From contig NC_081414.1 of assembly GCF_030272615.1 (NCBI RefSeq), positions 910,721,009-910,785,008 on the forward strand: a DNA stretch of 64,000 nucleotides, in the 5' to 3' direction. Position numbers and translations under genes: made by a program. This DNA comes from Cryptomeria japonica (Eukaryota; Streptophyta; Pinopsida; Cupressales; Cupressaceae). How positions within the stretch are numbered: the stretch's first letter is position 1; every line of letters starts with the position of its first letter. Below the pieces are notes generated by a model. That model was not told where the DNA came from and did no database searches. It saw only the letters and a list, made by a program, of their open reading frames with translations. Shown here piece by piece: positions 23,788 through 35,084 of this stretch.

Positions 23788-25100
23788 TCAGGTTGGTTTG
23801 TCAAGCATGTCCCCTTCTGAAGTTGATAGCTGATATGCTCCTGATCCATAGGCTGATATGATGACAAATGGCCCTAACCAGTTAGGTTCAAACTTCCCCT
23901 TCTTTTCTCGATCTTGCTGATTTTTTGGATTTTCCTTTAGGACAAGATCACCAATTTTGAAAGCCCTTGGGATGACTTTTTGATTATAGCTTTTGCACAT
24001 TCGTTGTTGATATGCCTTGAAATGGTCATATGCACATTGTCATTTTTCATCAAGAAGCTCTATTTCTTACAATCTATTCACTCGATATTCCTCATCTGGT
24101 ATGAGGCCCTTCAAAGATACTCGGAGAGATGGGATTTATACCTCAAGAGGTAGAATTTCTTCTGAACCATACACCAATGAATATGGTGTAGCCCCTATAG
24201 GTGTCTGGATACTAGTCCTGTAGGCCCAAAGTGCTAGATTGAGTTGTACATGCCAATCCTTGCCAGCATCATTTGCTATTTTCTTGAGGATTTTTCAAGA
24301 TTTTTTTGTTTGATGCTTCTGCTTGGCCATTCCCTTGTGGGTAGTATGGTGTGGAGAATCGATGTTGGATTTTGAATCATTCACATAGCTCTCATACATC
24401 TTGATTCTTGAAAGGATGTCTGTTATCTGTGATGATGAAACTGGGAATGCCATATCTGCAAATGAGATAGTTGAGGATGAATGATGAGATCTTCTTTCCA
24501 ATTATAGTGGTCATCGGGACTACTTCGATCCACTTGGTGAAGTACTCTATGGCAGTGATAATGAATTTATGCCCATTTGAGGAGGAAGGATGAATATTTC
24601 CTACTAGATCAAGTCCCCATTGATAGAAAGGCCAAGATGTGGTGAACGGTTGCAACTCCTGTGTTGGTGCATGTATGAGGTTACTGTGAATTTAAAATTA
24701 AGGATATTTCCTAGCAAATTAATAGGACTCTATTTCCATTGTCAACCAATAATATCCCATCCTCGGAAGTTTCTTGGTGAGAGTAGGACCACTTGAATGC
24801 GTACCACAAATACCTTCATGAAGCTCATGTAAGGTGGAGTCAGATTCATTACGATTGAGGCATCAAAGAAGAGTATTATCTAGACCTTGGCGGTAAAGTG
24901 TGTCGGCTTTCAAGGTATAGTGGGTGACTTATCGGATGAAGCTTCATTTTTGGTTGCAAGATAAGTCAGGTGGGAGAGTATTGTTTTTGAGATAATCATA
25001 GATCTTCCTATATAGAGGTGAATTAGAACCGGTTAGGGCACAGATGATTTGGGATGTAGAATTGTCATGGGTTGGGGAAAACAATTGCTCCACCAGGAAT
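23788..25100 (-). pseudogene. pol: Integrase of element C (broken)
   Basis: The core is open at 24392-24655 with WGLDLVGNIHPSSSNGHKFI (Asp 1) and FIITDN (Asp 2). The Glu region follows in another frame (24295-24350, AKQKHQTKKS out of frame). The C-terminal domain at 23788-24000 has FKIGDLVLKENPKN and NWLGPFVI (GPF motif). The zinc-finger part (about 24660-24900) is heavily damaged. Several frameshifts. Confidence 0.88.
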
Positions 25101-25520
25101 TTGTAATGATTTTATTTATCTGGAATTTGTAGAAGTGAGTCAATAGTGGCCATTGCATCAGCAACTTTGTTGTCCAATCTTGGAATCTTCTCAAAGGTGA
25201 TGTGCACAAAGTATTTTTGGATGTTATCCATCATTCTTTTGTAAGGAATTAGCTTATCATCTTTTGTCTGATAGTCATCATTGATCTGGTTGATAACTAA
25301 TTGAGAATCCCCATAGAATTTCAATTATGTGATTCTCCATTCTACAACCACTTTGATATTTATTACCAGGGCTTCATATTCAGCAATATTGTTGGTGCAT
25401 GGAAACATCATTTTGTAAGATCTTGGAATTGTGTGCCCCTCTAGAGTGACTTATAGGATGTCGGCACATGATCTATGTTGTGTATAGGATCCATCAAAGT
25501 ATAGGGTCCATTGCTTGGGT
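25101..25520 (-). pseudogene. pol: Archaeal-type RNase H of element C
   Basis: LYFDGSYTQHRSCADIL (about 25510-25451) holds the first Asp; FYGDSQLVINQINDDYQTKD (25320 downwards) holds the next. It ends DNKVADAMATIDSLLQIP. A stop at 25451 and decayed sequence separate the halves, but both are in the same frame. Confidence 0.85.
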
Positions 25521-26100
25521 GTGATAGTGAGCACATCCATGTCTGGAAATTCTACCAGTAGTGGTTGTTGGTCTGGTAGTGGTGCTTCTTCCAGTTGATC
25601 TGCAATTACTTGTCCTTGGATAGCTCGTCGTTCTATGTACTGAATATCAAACTCACTTAGAATCATGACCCGTTTAGCTAATCTTCCTATGAGATCTACC
25701 TTGCTGAGTAGATACTTGAGGGGAGTGATTTTTTCTACCAGCTTGATTGTGTGGGCTAACATATAGTGGCCGAACTTTTGAGAGGCAAACACCACTACGA
25801 AACAAGCCTTTTCAATGATTTTATAATTGAGTTCATATCCGTTCAGAGTCCTGTTGATGTAATAGATAGCCCTTTTTTTCCTGCTAGATCTTCTTGTGCT
25901 AGCAGTGCCCCCAATGATACTTTTTTTGTTGATATATAGAGAATGAGTGGCTTGCCCACTATTGGTGGTATCAAAACTGGTGGATTCATCAGATATTGTT
26001 TGAGCTGGTTGAATGATTTTGCACATTTGTCTTCCCATCTGAAAGGTATATTCTTATGAAGTAGATGATTGAATGTGAGACATTTATCTACTAACTGAGT
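25521..26100 (-). pseudogene. pol: RNase H domain and tether of element C
   Basis: The frame includes NRTLNGYELNYKIIEKACF and VVFASQKFGHYMLAHTIKLV. The tether follows (LIGRLAKRVMILSEFDIQYI, then QGQVIADQLEEAPL). The beginning is frame-shifted relative to B. Confidence 0.85.
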
Positions 26101-26880
26101 GATGAATTATCTAATGGATTGTAGCCTGCCCTGCAAAGATTGTAGCTGGCTAATATTCTTAGGAGGTGGCATCTCCATGATAGCATGTACCTTTTATGGA
26201 TCTAATTTGATGCCCTTTTTTTGATAAAATGTAGCCCAATAGTTTGCCAGATGTGACCCCAAAGACATACTTCTTAGGGTTTAATCTGACATTGAATTGC
26301 TCCAATCATTGAAAGATTTTATCTAGTATGCCCAGGTGTTCTGCTCTAGTGAATTATTTAGCTAGCAAATCATCCACATAATTTGCCATGAAAGTATGCA
26401 TCATGTTGCAGAATATTGTTGTCATGGCCCTTTGATAAGTTGCACCAACATTTTTCAAGCCAAAAGGCATGACCTTCCAACAATATATTCCCCATGGACA
26501 TGTGAATGCAATTTTATCTTGATCTTCTGGGGATATCTTGATTTTGTTATAGCCAGAGAAGCCATCCATTAATGATAACATTGTGTGCCCTATTGTTAGA
26601 TCCACAATAGTGCCTATGCTTGGCAAAGGAAAGTCATCCTTCGAACATTCTTTGTTGACATCCCTAAAGTCTATGCATATTCTAATACTTTTGTCGGGTT
26701 TAGAAACTGGTACAATATTTGAGATCCATTCAGCATAGTCTATAAGTCAGATAATCCAACATCTAATAACTTCTTTAGTTCTGCTTTGACCAATAACGCC
26801 ACATGTGGATTCATCTTTCTTAATTTCTGCTTGACAGGTTTAGCTCCAGGAGCAATGGATAAATGATGCATGATTAGATT
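26101..26880 (-). pseudogene. pol: Reverse transcriptase of element C
   Basis: Open part at 26354-26626: DLTIGHTMLSLMDGFSGYNK, FTCPWGIYCWKVMPFGLKN and the catalytic YVDD at 26364-26375. Upstream parts to about 26870 match VKAELKKLL and the FRDxNK region with damage. Further downstream (26100-26350), LNPKK- and PPPKNIS-type sequence is recognisable across stops. Confidence 0.9.
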
Positions 26881-28102
26881 TGGATCTACCTCTGGCATGT
26901 CAACATAAGACCAAGAAAAATTGATTTTCTTCTCCTTGAATAATTTGATAAAATCTGGTTGTTCTTTTTCTATGAGTGATTATGCCAGATGTATGGTTTT
27001 GACTACTACTTCAGTGTCGATATTTATTGATTGAGTTGGCTCAATCAAGATTGGTGACCTCTCCTGGTAATGTTCAGGAAGAGTTTCAAGTCTCCCATCT
27101 TTAGGTGCCTCAAAAAGGTTTTCACCTTCACATGCGTCCTTTATTTTTACTTTTTTGCGATCTAATACTGCCATTAACTGGTTTTCACCATTAGATCCAT
27201 TGTTTACTTTATTTTTGCAATTGAGAGACTTCGCACTCCCCTGATTGCAGATATCATTATTTTGTTCACTGGTGGAGCCTGTTTCTAGGTTGACTGAGCA
27301 TAGGTATTGGACAATGGAATCATCATTTGGGTTCTTCCCAGTCTATGAGATCAAGATATATGAGTGGTAGGGAGTCATTTGGTGGGTTAAGATCAACTAT
27401 TATAAGTGTCATGATGGAGACATCATCATAGTTGTTTGGGATATCGGTGAGGTCTATGATATTTTTGAGGTCTTCGATGGTATTCTCTTTGATATTTCCT
27501 TGCTTGTATTGCCGTTGCTTGTTTTCACTAGCCTCATAGATATGTTGTGGTCTGAATTCAAATGGTTGATATCTTAAGCCTTATCCCTGATGAGAAATGG
27601 GTGTGTATGCATGGATTGTATCCATCTCAATATCTTCAGTAACATCAGAACAACTGTCCCACACATATTCATTGGAATCAGTTTCAGAATCATTGTCCTA
27701 GGTTACCTCATTGTATCTGACAGGTATGTTGTATGGTGAGAAAAGATCACTGATAATTGACACAAGTTTAGTAGCTTGTTTTGATTTGGGATCGGTACTG
27801 GATTGTACTATTTCAATTTGTTCATACACCATTTCTTTTTTGTGAGTATCAATTTCCTTAGGTTGTGGCTCAACCTTGGTTTGATTAGGTTCTTGTACAT
27901 GATGTATTTTCTTATAAGAAGCTTCCTCCCTTTGGATAGTGAGTTCTTCTTGGCGTCTTTCATTTTCTCGATGCTTTTGCTCATTCCTTATATTTTCTGC
28001 TAGTTGATGTAAAGCTTCTTTCCATGAGTCTTCATTATATTTTTTCTTTTCTTTCCATTGAGGTTTTTTATGATGATTTTGCTTTTGCATAGGCAAGATC
28101 TG
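26881..28102 (-). pseudogene. pol: Pre-RT linker of element C
   Basis: Open pieces at 26980-27174 (VLDRKKVKIKDACEGENLFE, matching DSTKVKRKSVSNGENLSE of A) and 27698-28096. The second is an acidic/basic, Lys- and Glu-rich region (KHRENERRQEELTIQREEAS) likely to form a coiled coil. It is not conserved in A or B, whose linker here is Ala/Thr/Pro-rich. Confidence 0.65.
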
Positions 28103-28594
28103 TTACCCATATCCAAGTCTTGTTTTATCTTTTGCAAATTGTGAACAAAGTTGTAGGGTTTCTATGATTCCTTCTCCTTTGTATCCCATTCGTTGCATGA
28201 TCTGGAACCCATTTCCATACTGTTTTGTTGGTATGACCATTTCTATGGTAGCAGCTCTAATTTCTTCTTCATCCTTGCATAGCCAACTAAGGATGTCTTT
28301 ATCTTCTGATTCTTCAGCCAGTGTGCCCATTTGGATAAATTTACCACCAAACTTTGTGAGGGGTTGTGTTGCTTTATGTCTTGATGTGGAAGGTTGTCCA
28401 TAAGACTTTGGTGAAATTGGCAATTTAAGTAGACACAAGGGTTCAAAAGAGTACTCCCCCATGCCTTGGTCCTTTATTTTTATCTTTTGCTTGAAGTTCA
28501 TGGATAGAGACTTGAGTTCTTCTTGATGGTTGGATGTTGAGGAAGCTTGGGCCTCCCTGTTGTGTGGAACCAAGCTATCTTGAGCTGCCCCCAT
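28103..28594 (-). pseudogene. pol: G-patch-containing linker of element C
   Basis: Carries GNGFQIMQRMGYKGEGI followed by TRLGYG, a diverged G-patch corresponding to 7374-7500 of A. Before it lie MKIKDQGMGEYSFEPL-like sequence and DILSWLCKDEEE, both alignable with A (KMKIIEEGPGEYNLSQLF). In-frame over 163 codons. Confidence 0.7.
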
Positions 28595-28600
28595 AGCATT

Positions 28601-29010
28601 GCAATACTGAAAAGGGTTATTATCTATAGATATTGAAATTTCTTATCCATTGTAGGGGAACTCGATACATTGATGGTACGTGGAAGGCACCACTTGCATT
28701 TCATGGATCCATGGATGACCCAATAGAATATTGTATGTCAAGTCTATGTCCAAGACTTGGCACATGGTGTCTCTTTGTATAGGACCTACCTAAATGGGTA
28801 GTATTATAATTCCTTCAGATGACCTCTCTTCATCATCATAAGCTTTGATAGTGATTTTCTTTTTGGGATCAATATACTTCTCAGAGAAGCCCAATGCACG
28901 GATAAGCTTTAGAGTACATATATTGAGCCCAGCTCCTCCATCTATTAATACTCTTTTTACCTGATGTTTATAGACTAAGACCTCGATATGTAGTGGGTTA
29001 TTATGCGGAT
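28601..29010 (-). pseudogene. pol: Protease domain of element C
   Basis: VKRVLIDGGAGLNICTLKLI is the active-site region (Asp-Gly-Gly), followed by ITIKAYDDEERSSEGI. The downstream GRPW-type region (28720-28790) is recognisable past a stop near 28790. In C the codon preceding VLID is AGA (Arg), where A and B both have TGA. Confidence 0.85.
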
Positions 29011-31130
29011 GATTCAAGGAGACATCATCATGATCAGAAAAAGATATATTGTGTGGCACCGTCATAAGGGCCACCATGGCTTGGAATTGATCAATATCTA
29101 GATCATTTGGAATGGTTGTTTCGATAAGATCTTGCTCCAAGTTATCCTTGTATTTTGGCAAAAGTTTGAGCAACTCAAGTATAGATATCTGAGAAGGAGT
29201 TCTCCATAGTTGGTCAACCAAGTTATATTGAGTCTTTGGGAGAGTTGTTGATTTTGAAGTGTTCCCTTTCAAGACATATTTTTGAGCTCTTGTTGTCACA
29301 TTTATCGACGCATGTTCTTGTTTGTCTTTGATTATTATGACATTCACTTGATTTTCATATGTCAATATGTGATTGATGGTGTTTTCGTATATGTGATTAA
29401 TACGAGCTCCTTTGGTATTGTTGGATGTTGATGCTCCTCCCTTGTCGTAATTGGGAAGAGGATTTTTGAAAGCTTCATGGTCACCATTAGTTTTATGACC
29501 ATCAGCCATTAAGTCTCCCTTTTCTATAATGTCTTGAACTATGTTCTTCAACCTCATGCAATCATTTGTATTATGCCCCTTGTTTCGATGATAGTAACAA
29601 TAATGTGAGTCATTCCACCATGGTGGTTTTATTTGGGTTCAAAGTTGCTTGTGGCTGGAAATGTGGTGATCTTATTTGCCAATAGCTCTGCAAATTCTGA
29701 TTCTAAGGTTTATCCTAATGGTGTGTATATTCATCGATAGGGGAAAGTATTAGTGTTGCCTCTTTGGTTTGTGTTGTTACCCTGATTGTTGTTATTGTTA
29801 CCTTGGTGATTCTTGTTGTTGTTTGACGTTGAAGCTCCTCGGTTGGTATTTCATTGATAAGTGTTAGTGCCTTGATTAGAACTTTTTTTTATCATTATTG
29901 GATGGTGGGTTGCCTGATAAAGTCAACATTGGTTGTTTAGACTTTACATTGTTGGCATCGATTTCCCCATCATTAACAATGTTTTTGTTCCTTGTCCAAA
30001 ATTTGGACTTGTCTGAATTGTTGTTATTGTTTTGATTGTTAAAGATTTTATTGTTTGATGAATTAACACCTTCTTTAAATAACTTCAATGTTCCTTTCTT
30101 TATTGAAGCTTCCTCTACTTGGATACCATTTTCTATTAATTTTGCAAAAGATGGTATACATTATAGTTTGAGTTGATAACTCATTTCACTATTCTATGAA
30201 GATTTCCATCTTTTCCTTTTCAGGCACATCTCGGGGATATCTTGAGACCACATGCCTCCATCGTTGTAGAAACACCATGAATGTTTCATTATTTTTTTGT
30301 TTGGTATTGTACACATCAAGCATGGTGATTGTGTGTTGGATGTTGTAGGAGTATCGTGTTATGAATTTGTTCACCAACTCATCAAAGGATCTAATGGGAG
30401 ATGTGAGTTTTTACAACCACTCCATTGTTTTCCCTCCCAAACTTCTTGGGAATAATCTCATTTAGTATGTGTCATCGTGAGCAAACTCTAAGCTCATGGT
30501 ACAAAATTCCCGAATGTGATCACATGGATCACCCTTACCATCGTATTTGTCATACTTTGGTATATCTAAACTTGGGGGAAAAGGTACCATGTTCAATCTC
30601 CTATCAAAAGGATAAGGACAAATGTTGTCTAATGAATATCGTACCGTGGTCCCTTGTTGCATGTCCTGCATTTGTCTTTGAAGTGTTTGCAATTGTTGTG
30701 TAAGAGTAGCTAGGGGCACATTTGTCCTTCAATGGGGAGATTCCCCTTGTTCATTAAGATTGTCCCAATTGTAGGCATGGTCTTGTTCGTGAGTGTTGTC
30801 TTGTTCATAGGTGTGATCTTGGTTGCGTATGTTTTCTTGACCATGTGCCTCTTCTTCTCTTTGTTGTTCTTGATAAGCATAGTTTCTCGCTCTTGTTCTT
30901 GAAATTATCTCATCTATATTCCTTAAGTTTTCTATGTCTAAATCCTCAGGAATATTGACTCCTTTCCTAGTTAGCATGACTAGATATTTTTCCTTATCCG
31001 CTTCTAGAAGTCTTTCTATGAGTTTTTGGAAAGACACGTTCTCTTGACATTCTTGGAGAAGTTCGTCGGTGATCTTTGTTTCTCCCATATTTCCATATTC
31101 ATCAAAAGGATTGGACAGTCTATGACTCAT
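29011..31130 (-). pseudogene. gag: gag of element C (broken)
   Basis: N-terminal part 30729-31130, including a low-complexity stretch of Gln, His, Asp and Glu repeats. Capsid part 30189-30719: ICPYPFDRRLNMVPFPPSLD, then MLDVYNTKQKNNETFMVFLQRW. Asn-rich part 29876-30088. Zinc knuckle near 29565-29625, reading CYYHRNKGHNTNDC. The last part shares a frame with the protease (28790-29557). C has an Arg codon (CGA) where A and B share a TGA after VFLQ. Confidence 0.88.
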
Positions 31131-31345
31131 ACTTGATTTTGGTTGTGATTCCTTCTTGTTTTTCTAAGATCAAGTGATAGTGGGCATTAAAATATCTCTA
31201 TCGTAGTAAATTATTCTTCTCCAATTGGGGTTCTTGGTGGAGCTAGTGGCTCAAGTCAAGCCTCATTGTAATTGAAAATAAACTCTGGAAACAAAGAAAG
31301 GTTAATCCTTCCTCCACTATTAAGCTGTTGGTTTAATGTTGGTTT

Positions 31346-31570
31346 CTAAATATAAGCCCTACTTCTCAAAGGCTCTTTGTCAAATTCATTGGTTTTTCCT
31401 TGGATATACAACCGCATATGATGCAAGAATGTGCGATGTAATGTAAAGAGTTGACACTTGATATAGAGAAATTTATTCCTCTTGATAAGTTCCTTAGAAC
31501 TAGGTTGTCTCTTCTTCAACTTATTCTTTTGATGAAAACTTATTCTTCTCAAAATATGGGGAGTGGTCAT
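31346..31570 (-). CDS. ORF0 of element C
   Basis: A 74-residue frame, MTTPHILRRISFHQKNKLKK..., homologous to ORF0 of A and B. It keeps the start, the basic N-terminus and the central FLHHMRLYIQGKTNEFD block. It ends after RSRAYI, shorter than the 127 residues in B, probably by a nonsense change. That the protein stays recognisable in a diverged family argues that this is a real gene. Confidence 0.6.
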   Translation of the reverse strand: MTTPHILRRISFHQKNKLKKRQPSSKELIKRNKFLYIKCQLFTLHRTFLHHMRLYIQGKTNEFDKEPLRSRAYI

Positions 31571-31697
31571 ACAAAATGATCAATGTTGATGTTGATGTTG
31601 GATATGGATACTTTGTTTTGGATAATCAAGTTTACTTGTCAATTAGAGGTCTAGTTTGATTTGCCTCTACGACAAAGTTGATAGTTCTGATACTTAA

Positions 31698-33145
31698 TGT
31701 TAAGTACAAATGCCAAGCTAATAAGATGAGAGGAGGGGGGGTGAATCATACAACCTTAATCTTCCATAAAAAACAACAGATTCAACCTCGGTAACATATA
31801 CTTCACTAATATAACCAAAATTGCTAAACATGCAAACTCAAAAGCATATGAACATCATAACACTCATGACACGAGATTTAATGTGGAAACCCAAATAGGA
31901 AAAAACCACTGTGGGATTTCAGACCCACTAAGAAATATACTCTTCTAGAGTATGCTCGGTTAAAAGCAAATCCTGTTAAAGATTACAAACACATTGCTAG
32001 ATGTGACCCGGTTAAGGGATTTCCCTCAGATCTGTTAGGATCTCCACCTTGTTAGACGTGACCTTGTTAAAGGATTTCAAACACTCAATCAGAATGTCAC
32101 CTTGCTAGAGGGTTTTACAAATAAGATTGTTAAGTCCACTCGGTTAAGAGATTTTCTGTCACTTCACAAAATAATAGTAATAAAAATCTATCTGCAACTT
32201 CACATCTAAAATGCTAAAGCAAATTCTTATTTTCTCAATACAATAGGACTTATCTTGTCCATCTGCTAGGCTCTATACTCTGTTATTCAAACAGGTCTTC
32301 AAGCTTCTATGCTCGGTAATCACTATGTAGCATCCCTATGCATACACTTGCCCGCATGCATTGTTTATCAACAGTTCCTTATTTATAAACAATTTTCCAA
32401 CCGTTTAATCTCCTTGATCACATTTCCCATGATCAATCATAGCCATCAGATCTTCAAACTTGACTAGGTTCAATGTATCCTTCAATCTGAAAATGTTTTA
32501 CCCTGCCTTGGAACTTGCATACATTTCTTGGAACTTGTGCTAGGGTATTGCGGTTCAATCTGAGTTGTAGATCTTCCTGCCGATTTTCCTTTACCATAGA
32601 TTCTTTAACAAACTTCATGCACGTCATACCAATCATCTAATCAATTCCAACTCATCAGCTTCCTTCATTAAATAATGCTTTTATTCATTCAATGCATTCT
32701 GTTACTACTCGGTTGCAACTCAGTAAATACTAAACTTTACTCGGTAGACATTCTTCCTTCATTAACCGATAGTGATAACCTTAGGGTTTACCGACTAGGT
32801 TCTTTGCTTGGTAACATAGTATAGTATTAACCTTACAATTAACAACATATGTAGGATATCAAAACAATCTAAACATCATGATCTCATCATTGTCTGACTC
32901 GGTAATAGTTGCCCATTGAATAACTTATTCCTCTCCTTATTCATTACATTCTTTCTGTGTCTTTTACCAACATCTTTATACTCATCAAATCATACTTCTT
33001 AAGATATGGCAACATCATACTGAATTAGAAAATCAATTTCTTGACATCAATGACAAAATAATAATATTAAGACAGCAAACATCCTTGATCAGTTATATCC
33101 ATAATCATCAACAACCTTCTCAATATCCTTATTGAAATCCCAACA
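31698..33145 (-). repeat. Ty1/copia-type LTR (minus strand) inside C leader
   Basis: Read on the minus strand it begins TGTTGGGATTTCAAT directly after a purine tract, CAAAGGGAGAT, the typical PPT-LTR junction of plant copia elements. It ends near GTACTTAACA (TGTT...AACA ends, about 1448 bp). Inside are the AGGAGGGGGGTGAATCAT stretch and several 'ggttaaaggatttcaaac'-like repeats seen in plant copia LTRs as I know them. The far boundary is inferred from the ends only. Confidence 0.55.
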
Positions 33146-33540
33146 ATCTCCCTTTGTCTGTTATAATGCCAACAAAAGTGTGTCAAATGATATGAATCAA
33201 GTTTCACAATGTAAAAACTTAATTTGACAACTTGAGAACCTAACTAGGCATTGTTTTGATAAGACTTGTTGGGTGGTGGAACTCTTGATCACTCTATTGG
33301 ATACTCCTTAACTTTGTTGGATGAAATCTTATCTAAGATAATTGAATATTTGATAACTTTTTCTAAAGGACCTCAGTTGGAGTTGGAAATTCTCTTTTCT
33401 CTAAGGTTGCTCTTTGCTCTTTGTTTTGAACTGATTGTTGTATTGGTTGATTTGCAAGATTTTTTAATGATTTTGACAAGAAGACATAACACTTATGAAA
33501 ATAATGATTATCCCTATACTAAACATTGAGTGTATGTGTT
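33146..33540 (-). other. Probable copia 3' end next to its LTR
   Basis: On the minus strand, CATTATAACAGACAAAGGGAGA leads into the LTR, as in copia 3' untranslated regions. The open frames here are not recognisable as RNase H. How far the copia fragment reaches before C's leader resumes is unclear. Confidence 0.4.
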
Positions 33541-35073
33541 TGTGAGGATGTTTTCAAATCCCCAATGTTTGCACTGGTTTTATTTACAATGGAAGACACA
33601 TCAGATAGACTCTTTATTCAAAGGTCATTGATAATATCCTAGGTCACTAATCTCAATACTCCATTAGCACAAACAACCTTGTCACCCCCTAAAGGGCACC
33701 CATTTTTTTGCCTTTTGCCATAAATTAACCCAAAGTGAATTACTTCACAGTTGGGTAGTTATCTTGGGAGATATATGGTGAGTAATCTTGGGGGAGAATT
33801 TTTCCCCACCCTTTCACTATGATATTGCCAATGTTTGGCAACTAACTCGACTCAAAGTCTCTATTGCTATGGTTTGTAATGAGGTTTTTGTTCATCGGTG
33901 ATAAACTCCCTCGGGAGGATTCCCAACCTTTAGAACAAAGGCTTTATGTATCTTAAAGATGTTGGGGGAAGGCTAATCACTGAGAAAAACTGTTGGAGGC
34001 GACCTTCGTCAGCCTCCACATTTGATTATAGTGGGTTGGAACACTTGGCGATAAAGTTTCCCACTTAGGTCATTCCCCTCTCACCAGTCTTAATGGCACC
34101 CTAAGGTCAACTCGAGAGGGAAGAACTTCTAAAGGATTTAATTGCTTGAAGTAAAAGAAAGCATAAAAGAGTGGTTAGGTTTTTTGCTCACCCAATTCAG
34201 GGGAGAGCATATACCTACCACTTTCGAGACAAGGCAAACAATGTTCTTTTTATCCTTCCAAAGCAATGATTTACTAAGACCTATTTGGAGATGTTGCTCC
34301 AACAAGAATGATGTTCTTTTTAGTCCCACAAAGCAATTTGTTTGTTTAATCTAGGAAATGAAATCTTGGTCAACTTAAAATAATGCACGTTGCTTGGAGA
34401 CGGAAATCGCTTTGCAAAATGAAATATGGATTGTTCTTTTTATCTTGCAAACAAGTATTGATTGTGAATTTTTTTAACCTTTGCAAGAAAATAAAGATTG
34501 TTGTTGTTCTTTTTATAACCCCAAAGTTTGAAGTGTGAACCTAACTTGCAAGAAGGAAAATGTGAAGTTGTTGTTCTTTTTAACCTTGCAAATTTGATTC
34601 TTTTTAAACCCCCAAATTGAAATGTGAGATTCTTTCACCAACTGAAACTTAATGAGGTTCTTTTTAGCTTGAAAAGAAAATGAGTTAACTTTAGCCAACT
34701 TTGAAAAAGCTAGAAAAATTAAATGCAAATCCTACTTTAACTTTTTCAATTATGCATCAAATTGTTAGACCTACTAGAAAACACAAGTTAGAAAAATAAA
34801 AAATTATATGGTGGGCTTCTCCAAGCCTAATCTCAAATCTCGGTTACAAAACTCCTCTGTTAAAGTAGAAAATCGTACAAGGTTTCTCACCTACTCGTAC
34901 GAGGTTTCTTCACCATAAACTCATACAACTTTGTTTACAGGCCCATATGACAAATGGTAGGTTCCCATACGACACTCGTTTAAGACTCGTACAAACTTGC
35001 ATGAATCCTACAGAAAAATTGTTAGAAAAAATATGGATTTTAGGGGTTTTGCCCCATGGTGACTACCAATTAA
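33541..35073 (-). other. Leader of element C with two repeat arrays
   Basis: No gene. Three parts are visible. Positions 33600-34130 resemble the conserved leader block of A. Positions 34240-34680 hold about seven degenerate repeats of TTGTTCTTTTTAACCTTGCAA (plus strand). Positions 34872-34998 hold six copies of a CTCGTACGAGGTTT-like motif at a 22-26-bp period. The C primer site should lie at about 35050-35073 (minus strand TTGGTAGTCACCATGGGG), tRNA not identified. Confidence 0.6.
34872..34998 (-). repeat. CGTACG-core array behind C's 5' LTR
   Basis: Six degenerate copies start near 34872, 34894, 34920, 34942, 34964 and 34986, a period of 22 bp with one step of 26. The best copy reads CTCGTACGAGGTTTC, with palindromic core CTCGTACGAG. 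It sits about 75-200 bp from the LTR end, the same place as the AGCGCT arrays of A and B, but with a different core. Confidence 0.75.
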
Positions 35074-35084
35074 TGTGTGGTTAA
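35074..35084 (-). repeat. Terminal 11 bp of C's 5' LTR
   Basis: TGTGTGGTTAA (plus strand) equals the terminal 11 bases of the solo LTR at 15584-15594. The LTR is interrupted here by element D. GTTAA at 35080-35084 is the predicted target duplication of D; its other copy would lie outside the window. Confidence 0.65.

Larger units (their letters stand above)
22041..35084 (-). mobile_element. Element C: minus-strand Tat-lineage retrotransposon, old
   Basis: Read on the minus strand: LTR end (35084-35074), leader, ORF0, gag, protease, G-patch linker, RT, RNase H, aRNH, integrase and 3' non-coding region. It shares its architecture with A and B but is clearly a different family. The leader carries a copia-type LTR (31698-33145) and the 5' LTR is cut by element D at 35085. 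The 3' LTR was not found, so the lower boundary is approximate. Frames contain many stops and shifts. Confidence 0.88.

Noticed and set aside
24017-24223. Plus-strand open frame as a gene
   Set aside because: It is the complementary-strand shadow of the integrase of element C.
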